This document shows, piece by piece, positions 27,268-44,966 of a DNA stretch of 64,000 nucleotides. A program made the position numbers and the translations under genes. Under the pieces are notes generated by a model. That model saw only the letters and a list, made by a program, of their open reading frames with translations, did not search any database and was not told where the DNA came from. Each line of letters starts with the position of its first letter. Position 1 is the stretch's first letter. The DNA lies in contig QLIY01000242.1 of assembly GCA_003260075.1 (NCBI GenBank), positions 21,747 to 85,746 of the forward strand, in the 5' to 3' direction. This stretch comes from Phallusia mammillata (Eukaryota; Chordata; Ascidiacea; Phlebobranchia; Ascidiidae).

Positions 27268-27348
<81 letters not shown>
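27268..27348. other. G run replacing PLE sequence
   Basis: Eighty-one Gs occupy the place of about 65 bp present in the intact copy (about 30013-30078). Confidence 0.9.
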
Positions 27349-27349
<1 letters not shown>

Positions 27350-27964
27350 TTGTGCGTTTTAAACAAGGGATAGGCGTATGAAAGTGTACAACATGAAAAG
27401 TGCTTAGCCGAGGGGCCAGGAACATGTTGATAGCTATTTCCCTTGCATTTTATCCTGAGTGTGTGCCATAGCATTATGTCCCTTAAAACGTTATCTCTGT
27501 AAAGGTTTATGTTTTTTTCACACTTCTTTTTGGCCCGAGAAAGGTTTCCTAAGTATCTTTCAGAGGAATATTCCAGCTAAACTTGTGTTTTGAGCGATTT
27601 TNTGTTTTGAATTGAGATAAATTGGTCATTAAGCGCGTTTTTTCCTGTTTTCTGTATAAAAAGTTGAATTTCCTGATATGTTTCCGTTTACATGTCACAT
27701 TGGCGTATCTTAATTGTTCCCGATCAACCTTCGTAAGATTGTGCCAAGAAGGTTCTATTTTGGCCGCTGCGTTTTGCAGTCGAGGAAGGTCTTTAGCAAT
27801 TCTTCTCTGTTGTTGAATTAAAAGCAAGTCAAAATCCATACCCTTGCGTTGGTTTGATGGCAGTAGAACGTTGCATGATAAACAACGTTTGAGCAAGACC
27901 GTCCTTTGTTTGTACGATACGTACTGCAAGAACTGCTTGTTGGTCATACTGAGCTACACAGGAC

Positions 27965-28414
27965 GTCGCTGCTTGTAGACAATAAACTGTGTAGTATATT
28001 ATAAATCACGAGTCACCAGAGACTCAGTACGACAGATGGAGACAACAGTCGCATATAATAACAGACTGAAAACTTTGACAAGTCTGAAGTCGTCCACCGT
28101 TTTATTAGACATATATATTTCGCCTAAGTAATAGGCATCGTCAGTATCTAAAAACAAAACAGCGCTAAAAAATGGTATGCAGGTATAACTATAAAGCACA
28201 AACAAAACATATTAAAAACTGCTGACAGTAAGGTAGAACTAGGACCTGCAGATGGCGCGGCCAAACACGCACTAGTAAAGATGGAAAGAAAAGGAAAAAC
28301 GCTCAATCTGTGGCGCGGGGCAAAAGAAGGTAGATAAGGACGGCAGAAGCGTTGTAAAAACCAATGGCGGAAACACTGATAAAAATGAACGCGTAGGAAT
28401 AAACAAATAAAATG
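27965..28414 (-). repeat. Penelope-like element pseudo-LTR
   Basis: Non-coding block between the 3' end of the intact PLE ORF and the 5' part of the second copy. This is the position where tandem PLE copies carry their pseudo-LTR. A 25-bp piece (CTGAAAACTTTGACAAGTCTG) recurs at the truncated end of copy 2 near 25970. It contains the hammerhead motif described separately. Confidence 0.65.
28085..28165 (-). ncRNA. hammerhead ribozyme motif in PLE pseudo-LTR
   Basis: On the minus strand the core reads CTGACGA (28144-28138), a 5-bp stem II hairpin GCCTA/TAGGC (28136-28122), GAAA (28121-28118), a short A+U stem III, and GTC followed by TAA (cleavage expected after C at 28108). Flanking T-rich and A-rich strands can form stem I with an internal loop. 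This is the minimal type I arrangement with a very short stem III. Penelope-like elements are known to carry such ribozymes in their pseudo-LTRs. Folding was judged by eye and activity is inferred. Confidence 0.75.
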
Positions 28415-30754
28415 TTATTTAATGTAGGGTAAAAACATTTTTTGTAAGTTTATTTCAGCTCCAATCTTGCTGGCCCACTTACTTTCATAGATGTCCAGTA
28501 GATGGATAGGTGGCTGCTCCAAAAACTGCACCCGAAAACACGTGCTGATAGGGTCACGGGCGTTGGCGCTATGCTCTGTGGCATAGTGCTGACAAAGGGC
28601 TGCCTTTTCGTTATAATCACCCGGTTTGAAAGAATTCCACATAGATCTGTGTCCCGTCCAACGTACTGAAAACTTATTTTTTGTTTGACCGACATACTGC
28701 TTTTGGCATATTGTGCAGGTGGCAGCATATATGCCATAGTTGCGGCATGTGAGTGTTTGCCGTAACTTTGTTACACCCTTTTTGCTTTCTATGTTAGTGG
28801 TGTAGTCAACCATTCCTTTGTGATTTCCAAAGTGTCCACACAAAGCACAGTGTCCACAAGGTGCAGATGAGCCCCCAATAGGCATGGAACTGTTTTTCCC
28901 GACTTGCGCTAGCCGTCTGTAGCGGGTAAGGAGGTTTCCGAGTGTTGGTGGTCGTTTGTATGTTATTGTGATATTTTTTACCAAACTTCGGTCTTTTGCG
29001 GAAGGTTGTAGTAGTAATGGAAAGCTCGTTGCCCAAACATTCAGAGCCTTTTGCGAGCTGTTGCCATTCGAGGGTGGAAATCTGTTTGTCCACATACTTG
29101 CTTTTTCAATGACGTCATTTGTCATTGACGTAGGGAAGCAGGATAGTTTGGCTTTGATACGCAGTTTGCCAAGGCTGGCTCTGAAATCATCGTCACGTTC
29201 GTTTAAGCGCCGTAGTCGTTTTGACTCTCCATGTATAATGGACTTAAAAACGGAAGGAGGGTGGTGGGACCATCCGTTTAAAAATCGTCGGCCGGTTGCG
29301 GTGTCTTTGACGTAGTCTGTTGTTTTAAATTTAAATTTATTCTGTCGGCTGATGACGTGGTTTACATCCAGAAATGGAATATGCCCCTCGGTTTGGGCGG
29401 TTGTAAGGTAGTTGTGGGTTATTTCCAAACCGTGAGTGGCAAACACGCTCTCGATACCCCTAATGGTTGTTCTGAAGATATCGTAGCCAAAACAGAGATA
29501 AATCATATCGTCAATGAACCTCATGAACAGTTCTGTTCTTTGTATAAAGCACGCTGCCTGCACCATGATATAATGAACGCCAATGTTGGCGAGCGAGACA
29601 GAATGGTTGTCACCAGTTACGATGCCCTTTTTCTGAGTGTAAAAATTGTCCCCGTGTTTGAGGATGGCATTTTCCAAACATAAGAATGTTAGTTCGATGA
29701 GGTTTTCTATACTATGTTTGCTGAAGTTGCTCTCCGTTGCAAGCGCGTCTTTAAGCGCCGCACGCAGGTGCGACCGGTCCATGTTGTTGTAAAGTGATTT
29801 GACATCTGCTGTTACGATAAACAGAGGCGTATCCGCAAGTTGTTTTTCAATTGTTGATGTTGTCTTTTCCTTCCAATTTAAAAGTTCACGTAAATAATGA
29901 GAACTGTCCCGGCAGTACTCAGGAACAACGGCTTGGTTGTATGAGACACTTATTGGCTTTAACAGATATTCTAAGAACGCTGTAATTCTGGACATGGGTG
30001 TGTGACTCAGCGATTGCAGCAACCGAACAGGTATTTCACTGACGTCCATCTCTACCAGTTGCTTCAAACCCACCTTGTGCGTTTTGAACAAGGGATAGGC
30101 GTATGAAGGTGTACAACATGAAAAGTGCTTAGCCGAGGGGCCAGGAACATGTTGATAGCTATTTCCCTTGCATTTTATACCGAGTGTGTGCCATAGCATT
30201 ATGTCGCTTAAAACGTTATCTCTGTGAAGGTTTATGATTTTTTCTTCACACTTCTTTTTGGCCCGAGAAAGGTTTCCTAAGTATACTTCAGAGGAATATT
30301 CCAGCTTGACGTGTGTTTCGAGCGATTTTTCCATAACCTGTTGGTAGTCTTCATAGTCAATGATTATGATTTTGCCATCCTTGTCCGATTTGCAAATGAC
30401 AATTGTGTGGCTTGATGTCAGGCGAATCAGCTTGCGTAGACTCCACTTCATGCTGGTATTAAGGTTGCATCGTTGGTGATACCGTTGCATTACCTTTGTT
30501 CCTAATTGACGCAGCTTGGCGAAGGCAATATCACCATAAACTTTAATGGCGTCACCAAGAAGGTCTTTATGTGGTCTGGAGTATTTTTGCACTTTTAGTT
30601 TTTCGGGTATCGCTGGTTCTTGGTGATTTTCTTCGAACAGTGAACTCCACTCGAGCCTCCGAACATGTTGGTAGGCATTTAACCACTCGCGATTTTCAAT
30701 TGTTTCCGTCCACCGTGGTGTAGGAGCGAAATTGAGACCGTAACTAAGCAACAG
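28415..30754 (-). CDS. Penelope-like element RT/GIY-YIG polyprotein, 5'-truncated
   Basis: About 780 uninterrupted codons. An upstream TAG (30757-30755) precedes the first codons, with no ATG at the start, so the N-terminus is missing; compare the extra 5' sequence in copy 2. Numbered from the TTG at 30751, RT features are TADVKSLY (314-321, first catalytic Asp 316) and RFIDDM (411-416, catalytic Asp pair 414-415). A Cys cluster CGHCALC (632-638) follows. The C-terminal GIY-YIG endonuclease has YGIY (672-675), QYVGQT (685-690), Arg residues at 697 and 702, and the Glu of YESKW (755-759). This is the canonical endonuclease-positive Penelope-like element layout, replicating by target-primed reverse transcription. 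With no disabling stops this copy looks young. Assignment to Neptune, Poseidon or another clade needs a tree. Confidence 0.88.
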   Translation of the reverse strand: MLLSYGLNFAPTPRWTETIENREWLNAYQHVRRLEWSSLFEENHQEPAIPEKLKVQKYSRPHKDLLGDAIKVYGDIAFAKLRQLGTKVMQRYHQRCNLNTSMKWSLRKLIRLTSSHTIVICKSDKDGKIIIIDYEDYQQVMEKSLETHVKLEYSSEVYLGNLSRAKKKCEEKIINLHRDNVLSDIMLWHTLGIKCKGNSYQHVPGPSAKHFSCCTPSYAYPLFKTHKVGLKQLVEMDVSEIPVRLLQSLSHTPMSRITAFLEYLLKPISVSYNQAVVPEYCRDSSHYLRELLNWKEKTTSTIEKQLADTPLFIVTADVKSLYNNMDRSHLRAALKDALATESNFSKHSIENLIELTFLCLENAILKHGDNFYTQKKGIVTGDNHSVSLANIGVHYIMVQAACFIQRTELFMRFIDDMIYLCFGYDIFRTTIRGIESVFATHGLEITHNYLTTAQTEGHIPFLDVNHVISRQNKFKFKTTDYVKDTATGRRFLNGWSHHPPSVFKSIIHGESKRLRRLNERDDDFRASLGKLRIKAKLSCFPTSMTNDVIEKASMWTNRFPPSNGNSSQKALNVWATSFPLLLQPSAKDRSLVKNITITYKRPPTLGNLLTRYRRLAQVGKNSSMPIGGSSAPCGHCALCGHFGNHKGMVDYTTNIESKKGVTKLRQTLTCRNYGIYAATCTICQKQYVGQTKNKFSVRWTGHRSMWNSFKPGDYNEKAALCQHYATEHSANARDPISTCFRVQFLEQPPIHLLDIYESKWASKIGAEINLQKMFLPYIK

Positions 30755-31589
30755 CTATGATATGCCACCATCGTATAAATGCAAAGATTTGTTCAAGAAC
30801 GTTTGTTTATTTCGTATGAAAATTTAATTTTTCGGTTGTCCTTATTTTTGGTTTCAAGTCGATGGCAACCCTCTTATAAATAAACATAGCAGGAAAACTT
30901 CCTGCCTAGTTTTTGAGTTCGTGTTTGGGAGTAAGTACGTACCATTTTGTACATCAGGGCGCATGTCGCTGCCCGAGATAGAAAAAAACAAGAAACGTAA
31001 AGGCGATTGCAATTGCAGCCATGCCTGCGGAATACCAGTAAGCATGAGTCAGCGGTATTTGACCAGAGAAGTATTGCAACAATCTACCGTTCAGGAATGG
31101 ACTTCATACCATGAAAAAAATACACCATCATTTGAAGGCGCTCTGTAAAAAAAACTCAGTTTTGGTGTAACAGTTTTGCGAAAAGCCACCATTGCAGCCA
31201 GGATGCATTGATTGCAGCTCGGATTAAATCAGTTTTTTTGCCCAAGGACAAACTCGCTTTTAGTTGCAAATTCCAACTTATAAAACAACATAATTATCAT
31301 AGGCATAAGAAGTAACCATCGCACAAAGTTTTAAATATGCTGAAGAAAGTTACTTTTTAAGGCGATCCCAAGGTAGCAGTAAAGAGTTCTCCGTATGCAA
31401 ATGGTCAAAATCTCTCTCCTGAAGGTCACATTTGTTGCCCCGTGAAAACAGTTCGTTCATTCGCCTAAAAATATATAGTAAATTAGTAAAAAGTGCTGTT
31501 TGTTTATGGGTTAGTTTAGCTTATGTTTCGACAAAAATAACAATGCTCATTTTACAAATGCATTTAAACCATTTTTTGTCATGACTTAC

Positions 31590-32084
31590 AGTGGTCACCA
31601 AACTACGGTCCTCGAGGTCATTTTATCCGGCCCGCGACCACATGCTTTGGTTTGCCTAATCGTATTCATAACTTGGTAACATTAAAAAAATAATCTAATC
31701 TGTACGAAAGTTTTCCTTTCGCGATATGTAGAATTGATAATACCTAGTTTCGTGGGATTACAAAGCCCAGGATTAATCCAAAGCCAGTTTGTTACATCAC
31801 AGACATGCAAGACTACAAGCGTTAATTGTGCGCAAACAATGGCCTTCTTTGGTTACTTGTGACGGAATATAACAGCATTGCTCGTAAGATTAGACAAATT
31901 ATATAATTTAACAGTTGCACCACCAGACTTAAAATGGGATTATAGAAAGACCATATCTTGACGCCCCAATAAAAATCGCCTCACGGGCTAAGTTCGAAAA
32001 GACGGCGCTAGGGCATCTATATGCGGTTTGCGCGAATCATTATTAGACTTATCCAGCCCGCAGTGAAAAAAGTTTGGTGACCCC
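31590..32084. mobile_element. hAT-like MITE, CAGGGGTCACC family, in pseudogene intron 1
   Basis: Left end (C)AGTGGTCACCAAACT and right end AGTTTGGTGACCCCTG. Flanks share TGACTTAC (31582-31589, 32085-32092). If the usual CAG...CTG borders are used, the right flank is ACTTACTA and the left copy has lost three bases. It inserted at the splice donor of exon 1 and the right flank retains that donor. Confidence 0.75.
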
Positions 32085-32136
32085 TGACTTACTAGAATGC
32101 AATCTTGTGAAGGATGTTTGATGTTTGTGACGTCAT

Positions 32137-32560
32137 GCTGCTCTGTCTCGTGCACATTTAACAACCAATCAGCCTTCTTTGCAATCACATAAACTTCACA
32201 AGGATTAAACTTTTCATGTTGGCCGACAGCCAGGTAACATGACACCCTCACTAATGTCTATCGTCACGTGCTTTCACAGTATCTATTTCAAAAGTGTTAG
32301 CACGCCTTCTTGCCTTTTTCTCTCCTTAACTGGATTCTGTCGTGTTTTCACAGTTTTTCACAGGTCACTTTTGCTGCAATTGTTCCAGCCTCAATTTCTT
32401 TAGAGCATGTGTCGCACAAAACAACCTTTCCTGTATCTAGTTTTAGAGATTTGTTAGGCAACAGTTCGAACATTTTAAATTGGATTGGATCCAATTTCAA
32501 CCCAATTTCTGTTTTTCCTGCATCACACTTGATCAAGCCACAGCAGTCTGACCTTTGAGT
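32137..32560. promoter_or_regulatory. 5' flank of the decayed gene A copy
   Basis: Similar to 9233-9620 upstream of gene A, including GTGCACATT, CACGTGCTTT and GTCGTGTTTT-like stretches. It holds a minus-strand 62-codon ORF (32536-32348) with a CDTCSKE motif. The corresponding gene A flank does not keep that frame open, so it is not called as a gene. Confidence 0.4.
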
Positions 32561-32632
32561 TTGTACTGACTTTGGCGTTTTCCCCTCAGGTCTGCGAATG
32601 GTGCAAAAATCTTGTTATTGTTATCTTACGGT

Positions 32633-32659
32633 AGGGGTCACCAAACTACAGTCCGCGGG

Positions 32660-32732
<73 letters not shown>

Positions 32733-33040
32733 GGTCATTTCAACCGGCCCGTGACCACATTTTTTGGTTTTCCAAATCATATTGATAACTTTGTGAAAAT
32801 AAATCTACTCGATACGAAAGCCTTCCTGGCACGATATGTAGAATTAATTTACCTAGTTTCATGGAATTACAATGCCCAGAACTGATCCAAAGCCAGTTTG
32901 TTACGTCACAGGCAAGACTGCAATTGGCAATTGTGCACAAACAATTGCCTTCTTTTGTTACATGTGACCGTTTATACAAGCACTGCTCGTACAATTTGAC
33001 AGTCGCATCACCGTATTAAAAATGGGATTGTAGAAAGACC
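32633..33040. mobile_element. degenerate hAT-like MITE with G run
   Basis: Begins AGGGGTCACCAAACTAC and follows the family interior, but 73 Gs (32659-32731) replace internal sequence, and the right terminal repeat is not found: similarity fades near 33040. Confidence 0.65.
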
Positions 33041-34685
33041 TTAATCATGTGCTGGTGCAAGCAAATTTATGGGCCCTTAGTCGATACGAGCCAGAAGCAA
33101 ATTGGTTGACAAATGGTACGGTATTGTAGCCTACGTTACGGTGTTGTACGTTACGATATTGTACGTTACTGTGTTACGCTCCATCACCAGAGCGGAAAAC
33201 TGTTTATCGCGTAGATTTATCGCAGTGCCATTTTTCTAACAGGAGTAAAAACAGTTTAAGACTTCACTGCTTTATATTTTGTGATTGCGTAGCGTAGGTG
33301 ATTGATATGTAAAAGCGGTCTTCCATGCGCTACGGTGAATAGGTGAATAATTAAGTCAACTTTGCTTGAAAGTTGCGGAAGGGGTGAGAATCATTCGTTT
33401 ATTGTCAGGGCAGTTTTGATAATTATGAGCCCCTTAATTAGACCACATGGGCCATGGAGCGGCGCACCGGCTTCACCCTCCTCTCGTGGGAACATAGTTG
33501 GACAAGGTGGTTAAACCAGTACTTTCACCTTTTGTGGGTTGTAAGTTAGATATACAAAAATGATTTAGCTGCTGACAATAATCGTTGACTTGGCCAATCT
33601 TTGCCCATTTTAGTTTCTCAAAAAAAATTCTCATATAGGTTCTTTTTTTCTCAGATACGCACGACCACCATAATGAGCCTTAGTTTTCGGCAGTTTTCGA
33701 AAAAAATCTTGTGCCTTTTTGCAATGTGAGGTTAAGTGTTCCAATTGATGCGTGTTTCTGTGTTTAAGTTGATACTTATGGGGTTTCAAGCAATTGAAAG
33801 GCTTCGAAAAAACTTTAGCAAGTGTTCGTTGCCAAATCGTTGATTTAGAAATCAAGGGGGGGGGGCAAGGCTTCGAAAGAAATAAACAAATTTTTGACCC
33901 GGTAAAGTAAAAACTTTAGCAAGTGTTCGTTGCCAAATCGTTGATTTAGAAATCAATATCAAGTTAAGAACCGGTTTCAATCCAACTACGGCAAACGTAG
34001 AGAATAAGCTAAAATGATAAACGTATGTATGCCCGGAAAACGAGTTAGGTCATAACAAAACAAAGTGAAGACATGTGTTCAAAACTCTCACATTTTATAT
34101 TCGAATTGTAATAACATGACTAAGGTTTACTTAGAGGTATGAACATAGTCATAGCTTTCCTTTACATACGGTTTTATGTGCGTTAGTCAAAGCCTTATAT
34201 GTCATGATAAAACGGAAGTTATTACCATACTGACAAACACTGTCATGGGCGCCGGCAAAAAAGTTGAAAAAGGTCGCAAAATTTCGACTTTTTATGTATT
34301 ATTACATGGATTGATTACAATATTAAGTTATTATAATAAAGACATAAATGTACAAAAACCTAAATTATGTACAGTAGTGATGGATCGGGGGGGGGGGAAC
34401 AAAACGACAAGACGTATGGAAACAATTAACCCCTGAAACTTAAAAAAGGCAAACATTTTTTTGACAGAATATGTTAAAATCGAAGTAAATTGAAATTTCA
34501 AGGGTGGCCAAGTGCCTACTCTTGTCCCTACCTGCGGGCGCGTATGCATACTCGTTGAATGAAAATATTTGTCAATTTCGCAATTATTTACACTGTACGT
34601 TTGCAATTGGTATGTAATTGTTTTTCATTGATGTAATAAGGCAGAGATGAAGTAGAAAATTGGGTTGATTCTGATCAGTTTCGAC
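33041..34685. promoter_or_regulatory. 5' flank of gene C, related to the gene B flank
   Basis: Blocks around 33540-33700, 34070-34210 and 34570-34685 resemble 14150-14340, 14915-15130 and 15205-15317 upstream of gene B, in the same order. G runs at 33856-33865 (joining a duplicated segment) and 34387-34397 interrupt it. No gene is seen. Confidence 0.5.
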
Positions 34686-42635
<7,950 letters not shown>

Positions 42636-42737
42636 AACAGAGTTCCAACATTTCACATTTTGTTTTTATTTCTTAAACCAGTGCTCCAATGTTATGAGCA
42701 CTTCCACCCGTCTATTTTTCGCAGTAGTATTGATGTG

Positions 42738-42743
42738 AATAAA
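42738..42743 (+). terminator. polyadenylation signal AATAAA, gene C
   Basis: Canonical hexamer 102 nt after the gene C stop codon. Confidence 0.5.
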
Positions 42744-42830
42744 CACTAGATTTTTTTACTTTCATTTTTGATTCCAAAGGTAATTGCGGTATAGAAGTAA
42801 ATTGATGTGGACAATGCAAGTCGCCTAGAC

Positions 42831-43367
42831 CAGGGCTTCTCAAACTGTGGGTCGCGACCCCAATTGGGTATACCTTCGTACATTTATTGTTTACTACATC
42901 AGGGATGCACAACCTTGCTGCGGCCGTACAGAGACTAGTCAAACTGCTCTAAACACATTTTGTTGATCTTAAACGAGTATTACCAGCCAAGTAGCCATAT
43001 GTACCAGACTTTTTTATGTCTATTGTGTGCAAACAATGCGAAAAAGCAGATACCACAAGCGTCACAATATAGATTATTACGTCATAAAAGCTAAGACTGT
43101 CAATTTGTGTGTCAAGTTAGAAATTAATTTAGGCTTTTTAGGCGCCATTAGATAGTATATGTATATATATAATGTAAGTATTTCTTTACATCAGTAATTT
43201 TAAAACACAAGCAAGCAGGATATAAGCGGCCGCTGGTGAAATAAAGATCTGTGATGCGGCGTCATAGCGAAAAGGTTGTGCACTCCTGGCCTAAACCCAT
43301 CGAGGGGTCGCGTAGAAATTTTTGTTTTAAAATGGGGTCGCAGAGCACGAAAGTTTGAGTAGCCCTG
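42831..43367. mobile_element. hAT-like MITE downstream of gene C, with a nested element
   Basis: Ends CAGGGCTTCTCAAACT and AGTTTGAGTAGCCCTG, with perfect GCCTAGAC duplications (42823-42830, 43368-43375). The corresponding flank of gene D (about 57500-57520) reads GTCTCTTGACCAAGCAAG without an insert. A second element begins CAGGGATGCACAACC at 42900 and ends GTTGTGCACTCCTG at 43288. Confidence 0.88.
42900..43288. mobile_element. nested hAT-like MITE, CAGGGATGCACAACC family
   Basis: Inverted ends CAGGGATGCACAACCTT and AAGGTTGTGCACTCCTG. No clear target duplication is visible. A relative with the same right end lies at 47273-47617. Confidence 0.7.
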
Positions 43368-43375
43368 GCCTAGAC

Positions 43376-44556
43376 CAAGCAAGCGAACAAATTACCTGAT
43401 AACTTATTATATGTTATGACAACGAAAATGATGCTTTCACTAAAATAATTTTGCCTTTCATAAATAAATCAAACCGTAGAGACGCCACTTGTTTGAAATC
43501 GTAAATGTGAAATTGAAAAATGGTAAAGTGAATATTTTGGTTAAAACACACTTTGTAGGAGCTAATGTTGAATTTTGTTGACGATATGTCGTTTGATTGG
43601 TTATTTTTTATTACCGTCAACAGTATCTCTGCGGTCATAATATTTAAGTGTTATAACAACGTTGGCATGCGACCCACAACAAAGAGTTTTTCTTGTTGCG
43701 GCCCTAGTACCGTTTTGAGTTGTGCAGGCCTGCTGTACGGGATTTATCGTAGTGCGCACGCTTCAACCATCGCTGTTGTTGGTTGTCAACTAAAAATGAC
43801 AGCAGTGAACGTTTGTACTGCGATGCATTATGAATACAAGCTTTCTGACAGATGCGTTTATCGTTCAAAAACACATTATGTTTATCTTTCAAACGTAAAG
43901 GGAGTTGTTTGCATTGATAAAAGTTATATTTTTTGTTTTAGGCTTTCAACGAAAGGTGCTTGAGAGCGCACCAATGAAGATAACACCGGAAAGAATATCA
44001 TTCAAATGCTTAATTCTCGCTGCTTGCTGTAAAAAGGCATGTAACAATTGGCTGGATTAGGTCTTAAAATATTAACCAAAAATTAAGTTGCTGTTTTTTA
44101 TTACGCTCCCAATACATCTAAATTGCTCTTCTCGCTTCGTCACCGACACCTTCCGGAATAAAAAAAGTCGGTATTGGTAACCCTTCCAAACCTTTTCGTA
44201 ACCATAGTTTTAATATCATTTGGAGTACACATTTTAGCTTTCAACCAATCACAGGACACCTTGATTTTAAAGTGCATGATGTGCAGCTAAGTGGAATAAA
44301 GCTTATCAAAAATAACGCGTGCGTATTTTTGTGTGGCTAGTGTCAATACAGCGATACGAAGCAGTAGGCTATATGCCAATGTCATAAATCTTTTGAAATC
44401 CTTTGCAAATCATGTTAGTCAGCGGTATGGTCACAGAAAACGAGAATTTTTGGAGAAACAGTACCAAGAGCTGATGGGACAAGCAGCCTGAATATTTTGG
44501 TATTTTTGAATAATAGCTGCAATCGGGAAAAACAATTCGCAAATTTATTATTTTAG
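43376..44556. other. 3' flank of gene C, duplicated after gene D
   Basis: About 1.2 kb matches 57510-58880 after gene D. A 133-codon plus-strand frame (43565-43963) shares a segment with 58081-58260 in which the first seven or so differences are synonymous third-position changes. See the findings. I cannot assign a function. Confidence 0.5.
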
Positions 44557-44654
44557 GTATTGCAACAAGGCAGAGTTGTCGAGTTTGACGCACCACATAC
44601 ACTATTGACAAAACGTAATCTGAAAGCAAAGCATTGCGCAGTGCAGCTGGACAG
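44557..44654 (+). pseudogene. relict last exon of another ABCC4-like copy
   Basis: Preceded by TTTTAG, it matches exon 29 of genes B to D ([15 protein letters not shown] region) but has lost about 37 nt in the middle, shifting the frame. It is followed by sequence matching the 3' flank of gene B, and preceded by the gene C/D 3' flank, so it marks a deletion that removed the body of an additional gene. Confidence 0.85.
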
Positions 44655-44966
44655 GTATGCTGTAGGAATAACCTTCCTGAGGTAAAGTTTTTACTGCTGA
44701 GTCATGTGTTAAAAGCTTGTTATACCCCATCGTTGTACAGTTTTGTTTCATGCGCATTAATACAGAAAAATTTCTGCCATGTCAGAATTGAGTTGAATTA
44801 CGTTTCAAAGTAAGCATGAAAATGTTTAATTTGCTCAAAATTTCTACAAATGTAGTTGAAGTCTAGTCATAACCCAAATATTGGAGTAATTTTTGAACGA
44901 GCAACAACCAGGTGCTTAATTCATTCATCGAGAAACGGAAGATTGCGATCAACGATTCGACTAAAG

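Larger units (their letters stand above)
25966..27960 (-). pseudogene. Penelope-like element, second copy, broken
   Basis: Minus-strand sequence parallels the intact ORF at 28415-30754 and extends further 5': a Lys/Arg-rich N-terminal part at 27947-27600 is not present upstream of the other copy. Lesions: N at 27602, two G runs (26992-27050, 27268-27348) in place of 40-70 bp of RT sequence, a 30-nt in-frame loss in the RT region equivalent to DNHSVSLANI, an approximately 110-bp deletion near 26550, and loss of the GIY-YIG C-terminal half. The end at 25966-25990 fuses to pseudo-LTR sequence also found at 28062-28087. Confidence 0.8.
24705..30872. mobile_element. composite insertion in the pseudogene (hAT-like ends, nested retroelements)
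   Basis: Ends CAGGGTTGCCA and TGGCAACCCT are inverted and flanked by CTTATAAA at 24697-24704 and 30873-30880. Gene A at the corresponding place (around 8390-8420) has no insert. Both termini also share GTCCTTATTT-type motifs. The element resembles the one at 46082-47264. It contains a duplicated N-joined segment, a LINE fragment and two Penelope-like element copies, so it is a nest rather than one element. The octamer does not fit the nnnTAnnn pattern of the other insertions. Confidence 0.7.
23646..32136 (-). pseudogene. decayed gene A copy, exons 1-7 only
   Basis: Minus-strand segments match gene A in order: exon 1 32136-32093, exon 2 about 31468-31349, exon 3 about 31279-31165, exon 4 about 31101-30944, exon 5 about 24643-24586, exon 6 about 24260-24102, exon 7 about 23770-23646. 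Exons 8-29 are absent. Visible lesions: the Trp codon split by intron 1 is now TAG because the last base of exon 1 is changed; exon 6 has an in-frame TAA (plus 24203-24205); exons 3, 4 and 5 carry deletions. A 6.2-kb composite transposon separates exons 4 and 5, and a hAT element sits in intron 1. It stands head-to-head with gene C as A does with B. Confidence 0.85.

Noticed and set aside
27268..27348. G runs as G-quadruplexes or telomere-like tracts
   Set aside because: Their position at missing or duplicated sequence, repeated across the window, fits assembly joins better than biology.
26610..27474. Proline-rich and glycine-rich ORFs through the G runs
   Set aside because: Translations of homopolymer that replaces PLE sequence. 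Flanking residues are PLE reverse transcriptase.
32348..32536. Minus-strand ORF with a CDTC motif as a small gene
   Set aside because: The homologous region upstream of gene A (about 9440-9700) does not keep the frame. Possibly a transposon relic.
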